Notes: generated by a model from the letters alone, not told the origin. A DNA stretch of 64,000 nt from JAICXG01 sp036494545 (GCA_036494545.1 DASXOB010000016.1:496001-560000), one strand, 5' to 3'. Shown: positions 8,327 to 17,945, counted from the first letter of the stretch. A program made the numbers and translations.

Positions 8327-11260
8327 TTAGGCATTTTCTTCAAAAGCCTCCGGCGGCGGACAGGTGCAGAAAAGGTTGCGATCGCCGTAGACGCTGTCGA
8401 TCCGCGCCACTGTTGGCCAGAATTTTTGCTGGCGTGTCCAATTCGCCGGGTAGGCGGCTTGCTCGCGTGAATAGGGACGATCCCATTTGTCGGCGGTGAC
8501 CTGCTCGGCGGTGTGAGGCGCATTTTTCAGCAGGTTATTTCTGCGGTCGACGTGCCCGTTGCCGATAGCATCGATTTCGGCCCGGATCGCGATCATCGCT
8601 TCGCAAAAACGATCGAGTTCGTCTTTCGGTTCACTTTCCGTTGGCTCAATCATGACCGTGCCCGGCACCGGCCAGGAAACGGTGGGCGCGTGAAATCCGT
8701 AATCCATCAAACGCTTGGCTACGTCTTCCACTTCGATGCCCGCGGCTTTGCACGGTCGCAGGTCGAGGATGCACTCGTGTGCAACCAATCCGCGTTTCCC
8801 TTTGAACAAGACCGGGAAATACGGATCGAGCTTTTTCGCGATGTAGTTAGCGTTGAGGATTGCGACTTTGGTGGCTTTCGTTAGGCCGGCAGCGCCCATC
8901 ATGCGGATATACATCCAGGAGATGGTAAGAATGCTTGCGCTGCCGAAGGGAGCAGCGGAGACCGGGCCTGGCGAATGACTCGTCGGCAAATGGCGGCCAA
9001 TTTGCGGAATGGCCGGAAGGAACCTTGCAAGATGCTGGGCAACGCCAATCGGACCGACACCCGGGCCACCGCCGCCATGTGGGATGCAAAAGGTCTTGTG
9101 AAGGTTGAGATGGCAAACATCGGCGCCGACGTCGCCTGGACGGCACAGACCGACCTGTGCGTTCATGTTGGCGCCGTCCATATAAACCTGGCCGCCATGC
9201 TCGTGCACCAAGTCGCAAATCTCGCGAATCGTGGTTTCGAAAACGCCGTGCGTTGAGGGATAAGTCACCATCAAAGCGGCGAGATTTTTGGCATGCTCGT
9301 CGGCCTTCGCGCGGAGATCGACGAGATCGATATCTCCATCTTCGAGACACTGTACTGGGAGGACGCGGAAACCGGCCATAACGGCGCTTGCCGGATTGGT
9401 GCCATGAGCGGAAGTCGGAATGAGACATACGTTGCGATGCTCTTCCTTGTGGGCGGCGTGATACTCCCGGATGGCGAGCAGGCCGGCGTATTCGCCCTGC
9501 GATCCGGCATTTGGTTGCAATGAAACAGCAGCGAAGCCAGTGATTTCTGCCAGCCAGCCTTCAAGCTGGCGACACATTTGGCGATAGCCCTCGGTTTGAT
9601 GGTCGGGCGCAAAGGGATGCATGCGCGCGAACTCCGGCCACGAGACGGGAAACATTTCCGCCGTCGCGTTAAGTTTCATGGTACATGAGCCCAACGGAAT
9701 CATGGAGTGACAAAGCGAGAGATCGCGCGCTTCCAACCTGCGGAGATAGCGCAACATCTCGGTCTCGCTGTGGTGCGTATTGAAGACCGGGTGAGTAAGA
9801 AATTCTGACGTTCGATTTTCGATTCGCGATTCCCGGCATGCTGCGGTCACGCCGGGCAGGACGAAGCGGTTTTCGCCGAAGATCGCGAGCAAGGTTTCGA
9901 TGTCTTCTGATGTCGTTGTTTCATCGAGCGAAATGCCAATGCTGTGCTGATCGAAGATGCGCAGATTGCAATTGCGTTGCCCAGCGCGGCGGGCGAACTC
10001 CGGGCTGGAACGTGCGCCGAGCGTGACGCGGATCGTGTCGAAGAAATGATCGTGCGCCAGGCTGTAGCCGAGTTTCTCAAGACCGTCGGCCAGTTGGCAG
10101 GTGTGTTCGTGTACGCGGCGCGCGATGCGGCGCAGGCCTTCCGGGCCATGATAAACCGCATACATCGAAGCCATGACGGCGAGAAGGACCTGGGCGGTGC
10201 AAATGTTACTCGTTGCCTTGTCGCGCCTGATGTGTTGCTCGCGCGTTTGCAGGGACAACCGATAGGCAGGACGGCCAGCGGCATCGTGGGAAACACCAAC
10301 GAGGCGACCTGGAAGATGGCGTTTGTATTGGTCGCGCGTCGCCAGGTAGGCGGCATGCGGCCCACCGAACCCTAGCGGTACGCCGAAACGCTGCGTGCTG
10401 CCAATCGCGACATCCGCGCCCATTTCGCCGGGCGGACGCAACAGAGTAAGAGCGAGAGGATCGGCTGCGACGACAGCGAGCGCGCCGGTGTCGTGCGCGG
10501 CTTTGATAGTCGGCTCCCAGTCGGCGATCGCGCCGTCGGTTGCGGGATATTGCAGAAGAAGACCGAAGATCTTTTCACCAAGAGGAAATTTTGCCGGATC
10601 GCTGACCACGACATGAATGCCCAATGGTTTCGCACGCGTCTGGATAACTTCGATGGTTTGCGGATGACAATTTTCCGCAACGAGAAACGTGTCGCGTCCG
10701 GCGGAGGCGACGGCGTGGCAGAGTGACATGGCCTCGGCAGCGGCGGTGGCTTCGTCGAGAAGGGAAGCGTTGGCGATATCGAGTGCCGTCAGATCCGTAA
10801 TCATGGTCTGGAAGTTAAGGAGTGCTTCCAGGCGGCCCTGGGCGATCTCCGCCTGGTACGGCGTGTACGCGGTGTACCATCCGGGATTCTCCAGGACGTT
10901 GCGTTGGATGACCGGCGGCACGACGCAATCGGAGTAGCCGGTGCCAATGAAATTGCGCATGACCTTGTTTTGCCGCGCCAATTCACGCAATTCGGCGAGC
11001 GCTTCCTGTTCTGATTTGCCGTCCGGCAGGTCGAGCGGGTTTGTCAGCCGGATGTTCTTCGGGACGGTGACGTCGATAAATTCGTCGAGACCTTGAAAGC
11101 CGAGCGCTTCAAGCATGAAAGCGATTTCTTCGTCGTTAGGCCCGATGTGGCGGCTAACAAACCGGCTCAAGTTTTCCAAAGCTTCCTGCTCTGTCCTGGA
11201 AGATTTTTTAATGTGGGAAGGCGCGGACTTTTCTGGTGCCGCGGTCTCGACTGAATCCAT
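8327..11260 (-). CDS. gcvP: Glycine dehydrogenase (decarboxylating), P-protein
   Basis: The P-protein of the glycine cleavage system decarboxylates glycine and loads the aminomethyl group onto GcvH. The 977-residue product has the full-length, fused bacterial form. Landmarks are R-H-I-G-P-N-D-E-E near the start, the first half with FIGTGYSDCVVPPVIQRN, and the PLP site H-L-N-L-H-K-T-F-C-I-P-H-G-G-G-G-P-G near residue 720. I chose the ATG at 11260 because AGGA lies six bases upstream; the 11293 start adds 11 unconserved residues. No gcvT or gcvH is in the window. The stop codon is part of a dispersed 9-mer copy (8324-8332). Confidence 0.95.
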   Translation of the reverse strand: MDSVETAAPEKSAPSHIKKSSRTEQEALENLSRFVSRHIGPNDEEIAFMLEALGFQGLDEFIDVTVPKNIRLTNPLDLPDGKSEQEALAELRELARQNKVMRNFIGTGYSDCVVPPVIQRNVLENPGWYTAYTPYQAEIAQGRLEALLNFQTMITDLTALDIANASLLDEATAAAEAMSLCHAVASAGRDTFLVAENCHPQTIEVIQTRAKPLGIHVVVSDPAKFPLGEKIFGLLLQYPATDGAIADWEPTIKAAHDTGALAVVAADPLALTLLRPPGEMGADVAIGSTQRFGVPLGFGGPHAAYLATRDQYKRHLPGRLVGVSHDAAGRPAYRLSLQTREQHIRRDKATSNICTAQVLLAVMASMYAVYHGPEGLRRIARRVHEHTCQLADGLEKLGYSLAHDHFFDTIRVTLGARSSPEFARRAGQRNCNLRIFDQHSIGISLDETTTSEDIETLLAIFGENRFVLPGVTAACRESRIENRTSEFLTHPVFNTHHSETEMLRYLRRLEARDLSLCHSMIPLGSCTMKLNATAEMFPVSWPEFARMHPFAPDHQTEGYRQMCRQLEGWLAEITGFAAVSLQPNAGSQGEYAGLLAIREYHAAHKEEHRNVCLIPTSAHGTNPASAVMAGFRVLPVQCLEDGDIDLVDLRAKADEHAKNLAALMVTYPSTHGVFETTIREICDLVHEHGGQVYMDGANMNAQVGLCRPGDVGADVCHLNLHKTFCIPHGGGGPGVGPIGVAQHLARFLPAIPQIGRHLPTSHSPGPVSAAPFGSASILTISWMYIRMMGAAGLTKATKVAILNANYIAKKLDPYFPVLFKGKRGLVAHECILDLRPCKAAGIEVEDVAKRLMDYGFHAPTVSWPVPGTVMIEPTESEPKDELDRFCEAMIAIRAEIDAIGNGHVDRRNNLLKNAPHTAEQVTADKWDRPYSREQAAYPANWTRQQKFWPTVARIDSVYGDRNLFCTCPPPEAFEENA

Positions 11261-11454
11261 TGTGAATCCTACGGGGGAACGAGAGCGATTCAAGATGTGG
11301 AAGCGCCGGCTAACTCTTCACGATGAGGAAAATCGTAATGCCTTGCCATGCACCCGCGAGAGCAACTCCTGCAGAGGCGAGCGAGCGAGCGTCTCGACGG
11401 CGCAGTGGCGAAGCCAGTGGTAAGGCTTCTTGATTGCTTGCTCGGAGTCCGGGT

Positions 11455-13101
11455 TCAACCGTCTGCATCCAGGACCTCGCGCACTTTAGTGGCGAGCTGG
11501 TCCATGGTGAAAGGTTTGGCAAGAAAGGTCATTCCGGGCTCGACGCGATCCCGGGGATGCAGTGATTCCTCCAGGTATCCTGAGACATAAATCACTTTTG
11601 TGCCGGGGCTGGTGTGGCAGAGCCAATCGGCGAAGTTGCGGCCGCTGATCTCGGGGAGGACCATGTCGGTAAGCAGAAGGTCAATCTTTTTTCCGTGTCG
11701 GTCGATGAGATGTCGGGCATCGCCGCCGTGCGCTGCTTCGATCACGTCGTATCCAAGTTTGCGGAGAATGCGCACGGAAAGGTGGCGCACGCTGACTTCG
11801 TCTTCGAGGACAAGGATAGTCTCGTTACCGGCGAGTGCCTTGCGGTGGCCCGGTTTTCGATAGGGCGTTGCCGGCGGTGGCGCGACGCGCGGAAGGAGAA
11901 TGTGAAAGGTGGTCCCACGGCCCAACTCGCTCTCGGCCCGAATCTCGCCGCCACTTTGCCTAACGATGCCGCGACTGGTTGCCAAACCCAGTCCGCTATT
12001 ATTGCTTGTCGATTTGGTGGTGAAAAACGGCTCGAAAAGGCGAGCCTTCACTTCGTCGGTCATCCCGCCGCCGGTATCGGTCACTGAGACGGAAACATAT
12101 TCGCCGGGCGGCAACTTCACCCCGAGACTGGAGCCGAGCTTTTTCTCCGGCAGCCTAACGACGGCGGTCTCAATCGTTAGGCGACCGCCCCGCGGCATGG
12201 CGTCGCGCGCGTTTAGTGCCAAATTAAGGATGATCTGGATCAGTTGGCCGGCGTCGACTTTGATGTGCGCGCCTTCCTTCAGGGGATGAAAATGGCAGAC
12301 GATGGAGATGTCTTCGCCCAGAAGTCGAAGGAGCGAACCTTCGAGATTGCTAACGAGTGCGTTGATCTCCAGCACCGTTGCCTGCAGCGCCTGAGATTTG
12401 CTAAAGGTAAGTAACCGATTCGCCAGGCAGCTGGCTCGGCCGGCCGCCGCGCGAATCTCGCCGATCTGGCGTGCGGCACCGGCTTTCAACCCTTTCTCGG
12501 TCAGAATCAGCTCGCTGTAGCCGATGATGGTCGTGAGGAAATTATTAAGATCGTGTGCCACGCCGCCGGCGAGATGACCGAACGCTTCCAACCGCTGCGA
12601 GCGACAGGCCTGAGCTTGAAGTTGTTTGCGCGCAGTCACGTCCATCATCGGGCCAGCCAGTCGAACCGCTTCGCCGCCCGAATCGCGTACGATTAGCGCC
12701 CGCTCGAAGATGTGCAGGTATTCGCCGTTGGCATGCTGGAAGCGATATTCGCCCTGCCAGCGGTCCGCTGTTCCTTCAAGAGCAATGCGCAGACTTTTCT
12801 GCAAACGTTCCAGATCGTCAGGATGAATACGGCTCCACCAAAATGCGATCTCGCTCGTTGCGGCGGAAGGTGCGTAGCCTAAAAGTGTTTCCAGACCTTG
12901 CGGCCAGCCGAGTGCGCCGCTGTCTACATCCCAATCCCGAAATGCATCACCCGTGGCTTGGGCAGAAATTTCGAAATACTGCGCAGCATTTGAAGGAGAA
13001 ATCTTGCGGGGGATAACGTCCGCTTCTTGCGCGTTGTTTTCATGGATTTTCTTCAGTCCTCGGTGCGTGAAATTTAAGGTTGCTGTTGCCATCGCGGTCA
13101 C
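11455..13101 (-). CDS. Hybrid sensor histidine kinase (PAS-HisKA-HATPase-REC)
   Basis: The 548-residue product has no membrane segment, so it is probably a cytoplasmic sensor. A PAS fold spans about residues 45-155 (W-W-S-R-I-H-P-D-D, typical PAS_3). HisKA follows, with the phosphoacceptor in F-G-H-L-A-G-G-V-A-H-D-L-N-N-F. The ATPase domain has N-X-A-L-N-A-R-D-A-M-P, D-T-G-G-G-M and G-L-G-L-A-T boxes. A C-terminal receiver has the acidic pair L-E-D-E, the phospho-Asp in L-L-L-T-D-M-V-L-P and the K in F-L-A-K-P-F. No response regulator gene is adjacent; the NarL-type regulator 3 kb away is not obviously its partner. Confidence 0.92.
   Translation of the reverse strand: MTAMATATLNFTHRGLKKIHENNAQEADVIPRKISPSNAAQYFEISAQATGDAFRDWDVDSGALGWPQGLETLLGYAPSAATSEIAFWWSRIHPDDLERLQKSLRIALEGTADRWQGEYRFQHANGEYLHIFERALIVRDSGGEAVRLAGPMMDVTARKQLQAQACRSQRLEAFGHLAGGVAHDLNNFLTTIIGYSELILTEKGLKAGAARQIGEIRAAAGRASCLANRLLTFSKSQALQATVLEINALVSNLEGSLLRLLGEDISIVCHFHPLKEGAHIKVDAGQLIQIILNLALNARDAMPRGGRLTIETAVVRLPEKKLGSSLGVKLPPGEYVSVSVTDTGGGMTDEVKARLFEPFFTTKSTSNNSGLGLATSRGIVRQSGGEIRAESELGRGTTFHILLPRVAPPPATPYRKPGHRKALAGNETILVLEDEVSVRHLSVRILRKLGYDVIEAAHGGDARHLIDRHGKKIDLLLTDMVLPEISGRNFADWLCHTSPGTKVIYVSGYLEESLHPRDRVEPGMTFLAKPFTMDQLATKVREVLDADG
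12153..12182. repeat. Inverted pair of the dispersed 9-mer
   Basis: GCCTAACGA at 12153-12161 and TCGTTAGGC at 12174-12182 face each other with 12 bases between, inside the histidine kinase gene. They can form a 9-bp stem. Within the coding strand they read V-R-L and L-T-I, so protein sequence alone does not explain the pairing. Confidence 0.8.
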
Positions 13102-13184
13102 GGCCGTGGCCGCAGCCCTGAAAAAAGCTAGATTTGTGCCCGCGTTGGCACGCTCGCCGACGAATTTCGTTGCGTTTCGTTTGC

Positions 13185-14027
13185 ATGGAAAATATTCCGC
13201 GCGTCGAGCCGCCGGCTGGCCCGCAGCAGCGTCCGTTGGAGAAACAAAAAGCGCTGGTCACTGGCGGCAGCTCTGGCATCGGCGAAGGCTGTGTGCTCGC
13301 TCTCGCCGCGGCTGGCGCGGCGGTGGCGGTGAACTATCATTCCGAAGCGGAGGAAGCCGAACGCGTCGTAGCAGCGATTGAAAAAGCTGGCGGGGAAGCT
13401 TTCGCCATCCGGGCGGATGTCAGCCGGGAGGATCAGGTGCAAAAGATGTTTTCCGAAACCCTGCGGCGATTCGGCACGATCGACATCCTGCTCAACAACG
13501 CCGGCCTGCAGCAGGACGCGCTCTTTCACGAGATGACATTGCAACAATGGGAGCGCGTGATCGGCGTCAATCTCACCGGGCAATTTCTTTGCGCGCGAGA
13601 GGCAGCGCGGGAATTCCTGCGCCGGGGGGTTGTTCCGGAAGTCTCGCGCGCCGCTGGAAAAATCATCTGCATGAGTTCGGTGCACGAAGTCATCCCGTGG
13701 GCCGGACATGTTAATTATGCGGCGTCGAAAGGCGGCATCATGCAGCTCATGAAAAGCATGGCGCAGGAGTTGGCGCCGCAGAAAATTCGAGTCAACAGCA
13801 TCGCGCCGGGAGCGATCCGCACGCCGATCAATCGCACCGCCTGGAATACTCCCGATGCCCTGGCGGCATTGCTCAAGTTGATTCCCGACGGTCGGATCGG
13901 CGAACCCGAGGACATCGCGCGCGCCGCCGTCTGGCTCGCTTCAGATGCGTCGGATTACGTGACCGGCACAACCATTTTCGTCGATGGCGGGATGACGCTT
14001 TACCCTGGTTTCGCGACTGGCGGATAA
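13185..14027 (+). CDS. Short-chain dehydrogenase/reductase (glucose 1-dehydrogenase-like)
   Basis: The 280-residue product is a classical SDR. The cofactor motif is T-G-G-S-S-G-I-G-E, then N-N-A-G, the catalytic serine in C-M-S-S-V-H, and Y-A-A-S-K with the Tyr/Lys pair. The ending I-F-V-D-G-G-M-T-L-Y-P resembles glucose 1-dehydrogenase and related sugar-alcohol dehydrogenases. It is a cytoplasmic NAD(P)-dependent oxidoreductase; the substrate is not determined. I selected the ATG at 13185 because the upstream frame to 13134 looks non-coding. It lies 41 bases before lpxD and could be cotranscribed with it. Confidence 0.9.
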   Translation: MENIPRVEPPAGPQQRPLEKQKALVTGGSSGIGEGCVLALAAAGAAVAVNYHSEAEEAERVVAAIEKAGGEAFAIRADVSREDQVQKMFSETLRRFGTIDILLNNAGLQQDALFHEMTLQQWERVIGVNLTGQFLCAREAAREFLRRGVVPEVSRAAGKIICMSSVHEVIPWAGHVNYAASKGGIMQLMKSMAQELAPQKIRVNSIAPGAIRTPINRTAWNTPDALAALLKLIPDGRIGEPEDIARAAVWLASDASDYVTGTTIFVDGGMTLYPGFATGG

Positions 14028-14068
14028 GAAGATTGTCGGAACCGGTCTCGCCGGTGCAACATCTGGCG

Positions 14069-15079
14069 ATGACTTTCCATTTGCAGCAACTGGCCGAGCT
14101 GTGCGGCGGGACGATTACAGGCGATGCCGGCCTAACGATCAGCGGCGCAGCCTCCCTTGCCGAAGCGACCCCGGACGAAATCACTTTCTATGGTGATCCG
14201 CGCTATCTGGCTGCATTTCGCAAGACGCGCGCTGCGGCCGCTTTTGTTCCGGAGGATTTCGCGGAGCAGGTCGTTAGGGGACAGATCCGGGTGATGAATC
14301 CAGCCAAGGCTTTCGAGCAGGTGGTGTTTCGGTTTGCCCCGCAGCCGATTGCAATCTCGCCCGGCCTGCATCCGAGCGCGCTGGTGGCGGAGGGAGTGTC
14401 GTTAGGCAAAGATGTTTTTGTCGGTCCCTATGCGGTCCTCGAACCCGGCGTTCGGATTGGCGCACGCACGCGGATCGCGGCCCACAGTTACATTGGTCAC
14501 GAAACCACCATCGGCGACGATTGCGTTGTTTATCCGAATGTGACCATTCGCGAACGCTGCAAACTCGGTGACCGCGTTATCGTGCACAGCGGCGTCGTCA
14601 TTGGGTCAGATGGTTTCGGTTTCGAAATGGACACGCGCGGCCACAAAAAAGTTCCGCAGATTGGCATCGTGCAGATCGATGATGACGTCGAGATCGGTGC
14701 CAACACGACCATCGACCGAGCGCGCTTTGGCCGCACCTGGATTCAAGAGGGTGTGAAAGTCGACAACCTGGTGCAGATCGCGCACAACGTCGTGATTGGG
14801 AAACATTCCATCATTGTCGCGCAAGTCGGGATTGCTGGAAGCGTGCGCATCGGCTCAAGAGTCTTAATTGGCGGGCAAGCCGGAATCATTGGTCACATTG
14901 AGATCGATGATGAAACCATGATCGGAGCGCAAACTGGCGTCTCGAAGAGTTTGCACGGCGGCACGTGGTGGGCGACGCCGTCGGTGCCCTTAAAGGAGTC
15001 GCTGGAACACCTCGCCTGGGTGCGCCGGCTGGGAAAACTATTCGAGCGGGTCCGGGCGCTCGAGAAAAAAATTGGGTAA
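14069..15079 (+). CDS. lpxD: UDP-3-O-acylglucosamine N-acyltransferase
   Basis: LpxD adds the N-linked hydroxy-acyl chain in lipid A synthesis, so the organism makes lipopolysaccharide and has an outer membrane. The roughly 336-residue product has the N-terminal uridine-binding domain (L-A-E-L-C-G-G-T-I-T-G-D; A-T-P-D-E-I-T-F-Y). Then comes a left-handed beta-helix of hexapeptide repeats from about residue 100 to 290, with the catalytic histidine in Q-I-A-H-N-V-V-I-G. The C-terminal helix is R-R-L-G-K-L-F-E-R-V. The start at 14069 fits the family; the TTG at 14033 would add 12 unlikely residues. Other lpx genes are not adjacent. Confidence 0.95.
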   Translation: MTFHLQQLAELCGGTITGDAGLTISGAASLAEATPDEITFYGDPRYLAAFRKTRAAAAFVPEDFAEQVVRGQIRVMNPAKAFEQVVFRFAPQPIAISPGLHPSALVAEGVSLGKDVFVGPYAVLEPGVRIGARTRIAAHSYIGHETTIGDDCVVYPNVTIRERCKLGDRVIVHSGVVIGSDGFGFEMDTRGHKKVPQIGIVQIDDDVEIGANTTIDRARFGRTWIQEGVKVDNLVQIAHNVVIGKHSIIVAQVGIAGSVRIGSRVLIGGQAGIIGHIEIDDETMIGAQTGVSKSLHGGTWWATPSVPLKESLEHLAWVRRLGKLFERVRALEKKIG

Positions 15080-15131
15080 AACCCGCGGGCCAAATAGTGC
15101 CGGCGTAGTTAGTCGGGGGGAGTGTCAGTCA

Positions 15132-15147
15132 CTCGTTGCCTAACGAG
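15132..15147. repeat. Small hairpin built around a 9-mer copy
   Basis: CTCGTT at 15132-15137 and AACGAG at 15142-15147 are perfect inverted arms around GCCT. The right side contains the dispersed 9-mer GCCTAACGA (15138-15146). It sits in the 118-base gap between two convergent genes, where a bidirectional terminator would be expected, but there is no T-tract, so a terminator role is unproven. Confidence 0.5.
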
Positions 15148-15197
15148 CAGTAGCCACTCGACCTGATTCGGGGGCCGCGCAACCAAATCCGTCCGCA

Positions 15198-15842
15198 CTA
15201 CGGCACAAGGAAGATTTTGCCCGAATAGGGATCCTTGACCTTTTGCCCTGGGCTATATCCCGTCACGTCCACATAACCACCGTTCGGGTCGAAGGGACTA
15301 AAGACGTAGCCCGGTTTGCCTGGGACAGGCTTTGCGTAAGGAAATTCGCTCGCTGCTGTTGCTTTGCTCGAAGTGGTGCGAGGTGTCGAGCTGAGGCGCG
15401 GCGTCGCGGTCGGGTGTGATTCGGCGGTGTGCGAAGCGGCTTCGCGAGTCACAACGTGCGGGGCTGCCGTCGGTCGGGGCAATTCCCGTGTCGGCGGCGG
15501 CTGCGATTGCTGTTGCTGTGTAGACGCGACGGTTCGCTCCGTCTGCACGGAAGGATGTGGAGCCTGCACGGGAGGAGGCGGTGCCTGACTGTATGGTTGC
15601 ATCGCGGCGGTAGAAGTCTGCGGTGTAGTCGGATTTTCTTGGGCGGGATAAGCAGCTTCCGTCGTTGTCGTTGTTGTCGCGTTGGTTTGGGGTTGATCTT
15701 CCTCATCCATCCCCAGCTCTCGCCGGATGTATTGATGGGGCGCATCGACCACCCGGAAGGTGGAAACGGCTGCGTTGTGCATGCTTTGGCACGAAGTCAG
15801 TGCACCAAGCGGCAATAGCAAAGCCAAAAGGGATCGTTTCAT
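15198..15842 (-). CDS. Proline/threonine-rich lipoprotein of unknown function
   Basis: The 214-residue product begins MKRSLLALLLPLGALTSC, a signal peptide with a lipobox-like L-T-S-C, so it is probably a lipidated envelope protein. Residues 55-165 are low complexity (T, P, Q, S runs such as TTTTTTEAA and APPPPVQAP). The C-terminal about 45 residues are ordered and glycine-rich (GYVFSPFDPNGGYVDVTGY, then PYSGKIFLVP). Such a tail after a disordered linker suggests a periplasm-spanning tether, which is inference. The start at 15842 was chosen because only this ATG gives a signal peptide. It is convergent with lpxD. Confidence 0.75.
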   Translation of the reverse strand: MKRSLLALLLPLGALTSCQSMHNAAVSTFRVVDAPHQYIRRELGMDEEDQPQTNATTTTTTEAAYPAQENPTTPQTSTAAMQPYSQAPPPPVQAPHPSVQTERTVASTQQQQSQPPPTRELPRPTAAPHVVTREAASHTAESHPTATPRLSSTPRTTSSKATAASEFPYAKPVPGKPGYVFSPFDPNGGYVDVTGYSPGQKVKDPYSGKIFLVP

Positions 15843-16008
15843 GGTCTTGGCAGATTTGATGACTATGACGGATTCCGGTTTGAATACTTCATCTAACTGA
15901 GGGCGCGTGATAAACCGCCGGGGCACGATTCCCATCTATTCACCGCAAATTAGTGCGCCAGTTCTCGCCGAAATTGCGGTTCAGAGTCCCTTCCCGCAAC
16001 TGAGCGAG

Positions 16009-16734
16009 CTAGCGCTGCTGCGTCACCCATTGGGAGGCGTAGCGCACCACCTCGCGGGCGCTGGCGACACCCAGCTTTTCCTTAATGTTGGCGCGATGGG
16101 CTTCGACGGTCTTTTTGCTCAGGTGCAGCTCGCGCGCGATTTCGTGCATGTCGTGACCTTCACCGATCAGTTGAAATACTTCCAGCTCTCGATCGCTCAA
16201 ACGTTCAACCGCGCTGCGCGCTTCGCCACCGCCGTGGATATGGTCGAAGAGCATCCGTTTCGTCATGCTTGGGCTGATATAGATCTCACCCGCTATCACG
16301 CTCCGCACGGCCTGCAGAATCGAATCGAGCGCCTCGCGTTTCATGACGTAGCCGCGCGCGCCCGCCCGTAACGCCCGCTCGGCGTAAAGTGCTTCGTCAT
16401 GCATCGAAACCACCAGCACGGGCAGCTCGGGGTGCTCCGCCTTGAACGATTTGGTCAGTTCGATCCCGTTCGCTCCGCCACGCAGCCCCACATCCACGAC
16501 CGCGAGATCGAAGCGACATGTGCGGACGGCATCGAGCGCTTCGCCACTGTTGCCGGCCTCAGCTTTTACCTGGAGATCAGCTTGCGAATCGAGCAACTGC
16601 ATCATCCCTTTGCGAAAAAGCGGGTGATCGTCCACCAAAAGGATGGCGCGTTTTCTCTCCTCAGCGTTTTTCGCAGTGGTGGTCTTCAAGTTCCCGGCCC
16701 AATTGCGAGCGAAATGTCCGCTTCCGGCGGCCAA
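16009..16734 (-). CDS. NarL/FixJ-family response regulator
   Basis: The 241-residue product has an N-terminal receiver domain from about residue 30: L-L-V-D-D-H-P-L-F-R acidic pair, V-V-D-V-G-L phospho-Asp, V-S-M-H switch residue, and K in Y-V-M-K. A C-terminal LuxR-type helix-turn-helix follows (LSDRELEVFQLIGEG, then SKKTVEAHRANIKEKLG). It should bind DNA after phosphorylation by a histidine kinase. It stands alone, without an adjacent kinase. The first about 28 residues precede the receiver and the true start may be further in, though no better ATG is present. Confidence 0.9.
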   Translation of the reverse strand: MAAGSGHFARNWAGNLKTTTAKNAEERKRAILLVDDHPLFRKGMMQLLDSQADLQVKAEAGNSGEALDAVRTCRFDLAVVDVGLRGGANGIELTKSFKAEHPELPVLVVSMHDEALYAERALRAGARGYVMKREALDSILQAVRSVIAGEIYISPSMTKRMLFDHIHGGGEARSAVERLSDRELEVFQLIGEGHDMHEIARELHLSKKTVEAHRANIKEKLGVASAREVVRYASQWVTQQR

Positions 16735-16807
16735 ATGCTCCGTTCACTATCGCAGCTTAAGCCGTGCGCTGGATGTGAAGAAATGAAGACCGCGCTCCGC
16801 GGACGAG

Positions 16808-17926
16808 CTATTCCACTGCGACGATGACTTTCCCTCGGGCGTGGCCTTTTTCCAGATAACGCATAGCTTCTGCCGCCTGGTCTAGCTTAAAAGTTCGGTC
16901 GACTACCGGCCGCACCTTCCCGCTCTGCATGAGGTCGCTCAGCAGCGTAAGGTCTTCCTTCTTCAGCTGCGCGATGAACATAACAAATTGCTGACTAACA
17001 AAAGGTGAGAGCAGCAAAGCCTTGACCGGGCGTGCCATCGGCCCTATCCAGCGTCCTTCGTTAGGCCCGCCGCCACCGATCAGGACGCAGATGCCTTTGG
17101 GCTTGAGGGCCGGCCGAAACCAGGACAACGGCTGAGTGCCGACAAGATCGAGAATAACGTCGTAGTGTTGACCGTTCTTGGTGAAATCCTCCTTCGTGTA
17201 ATCAATGACATGATCTGCCCCGAGCGAGCGGACCAGTTCAAGATTCCGCGTGCTGCAAACCCCCGTGACCTCCGCGCCAAGATACTTGCCGAGTTGCACG
17301 GCAAATGTCCCTACACCTCCAGAGGCGCCGTTAATCAGCACGTGTTGGCCCGGTTGGACATGGGCTTTATCACGCAAACTCTGCAAGGCGGTGACGGCAG
17401 CGATCGGCACCGAAGCCGCTTGTTCGAAGCTGATATTAGCCGGCTTGTGGACAATAGCCCGACTTGCTCGTGGACAGACATACTCGGCCAGGGCTCCGTC
17501 TCGTCCTCCAAAGACTTCATCACCCACTTTGAAATCAGTCACATCTTTACCGACCGCCTCCACCGTACCTGCGAAATCGACGCCTAATCGCATACTCTTG
17601 GGCTTGCGCAGCCCTGCCTGCAGGCGCAAGACATAAGGCGTGCCTTCCATCATATGCCAGTCGAGGGGATTGATCGAAGCAGCCCGAACGCGAACCAGGA
17701 CCTGGTCGTCAGCAGGAGATGGCTTTTCTATCTCCTCTACCTTGAGGACGTCCGGTGAGCCATAGTCACAATAAGTGATCGCCTTCATAGGATTGTTAGG
17801 AGTGGCGGCCGAGCGACCGCAGTCGTTATCGGATCTCCAGTAGGCAACAAAAATTGCTCCTACTCCCAGCAACAGCACGACCAGAACCACAGCCCCAGTC
17901 CATTTGATAATACGCTTTAGTTTCAT
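16808..17926 (-). CDS. NAD(P)-dependent alcohol dehydrogenase / quinone oxidoreductase with N-terminal membrane anchor
   Basis: The 372-residue product is a zinc-free MDR reductase of the quinone oxidoreductase type, starting MKAITYCDYGSPDVL at residue 47. It has the nucleotide-binding loop L-I-N-G-A-S-G-G-V-G-T-F-A-V-Q and the terminal signature A-R-G-K-V-I-V-A-V-E. Unusually, residues 8-30 form a transmembrane helix (VVLVVLLLGVGAIFVAYW) before the domain. That would anchor the enzyme to the inner membrane, with the catalytic part on one side. A cytosolic form starting at residue 47 is possible. It has a DUF4386 neighbour upstream, and both may belong to a mobile stress cassette; that is speculation. 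Confidence 0.85.
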   Translation of the reverse strand: MKLKRIIKWTGAVVLVVLLLGVGAIFVAYWRSDNDCGRSAATPNNPMKAITYCDYGSPDVLKVEEIEKPSPADDQVLVRVRAASINPLDWHMMEGTPYVLRLQAGLRKPKSMRLGVDFAGTVEAVGKDVTDFKVGDEVFGGRDGALAEYVCPRASRAIVHKPANISFEQAASVPIAAVTALQSLRDKAHVQPGQHVLINGASGGVGTFAVQLGKYLGAEVTGVCSTRNLELVRSLGADHVIDYTKEDFTKNGQHYDVILDLVGTQPLSWFRPALKPKGICVLIGGGGPNEGRWIGPMARPVKALLLSPFVSQQFVMFIAQLKKEDLTLLSDLMQSGKVRPVVDRTFKLDQAAEAMRYLEKGHARGKVIVAVE

Positions 17927-17945
17927 AACTCCATTTAGAAGTGGA

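Noticed and set aside
11261..11454. Glycine riboswitch in front of gcvP
   Set aside because: I could not find the conserved aptamer core in this leader; only an ordinary ribosome-binding site was visible.
15364..15818. Cys/Gly-rich plus-strand frames
   Set aside because: They mirror the low-complexity Pro/Thr linker of the lipoprotein on the minus strand.
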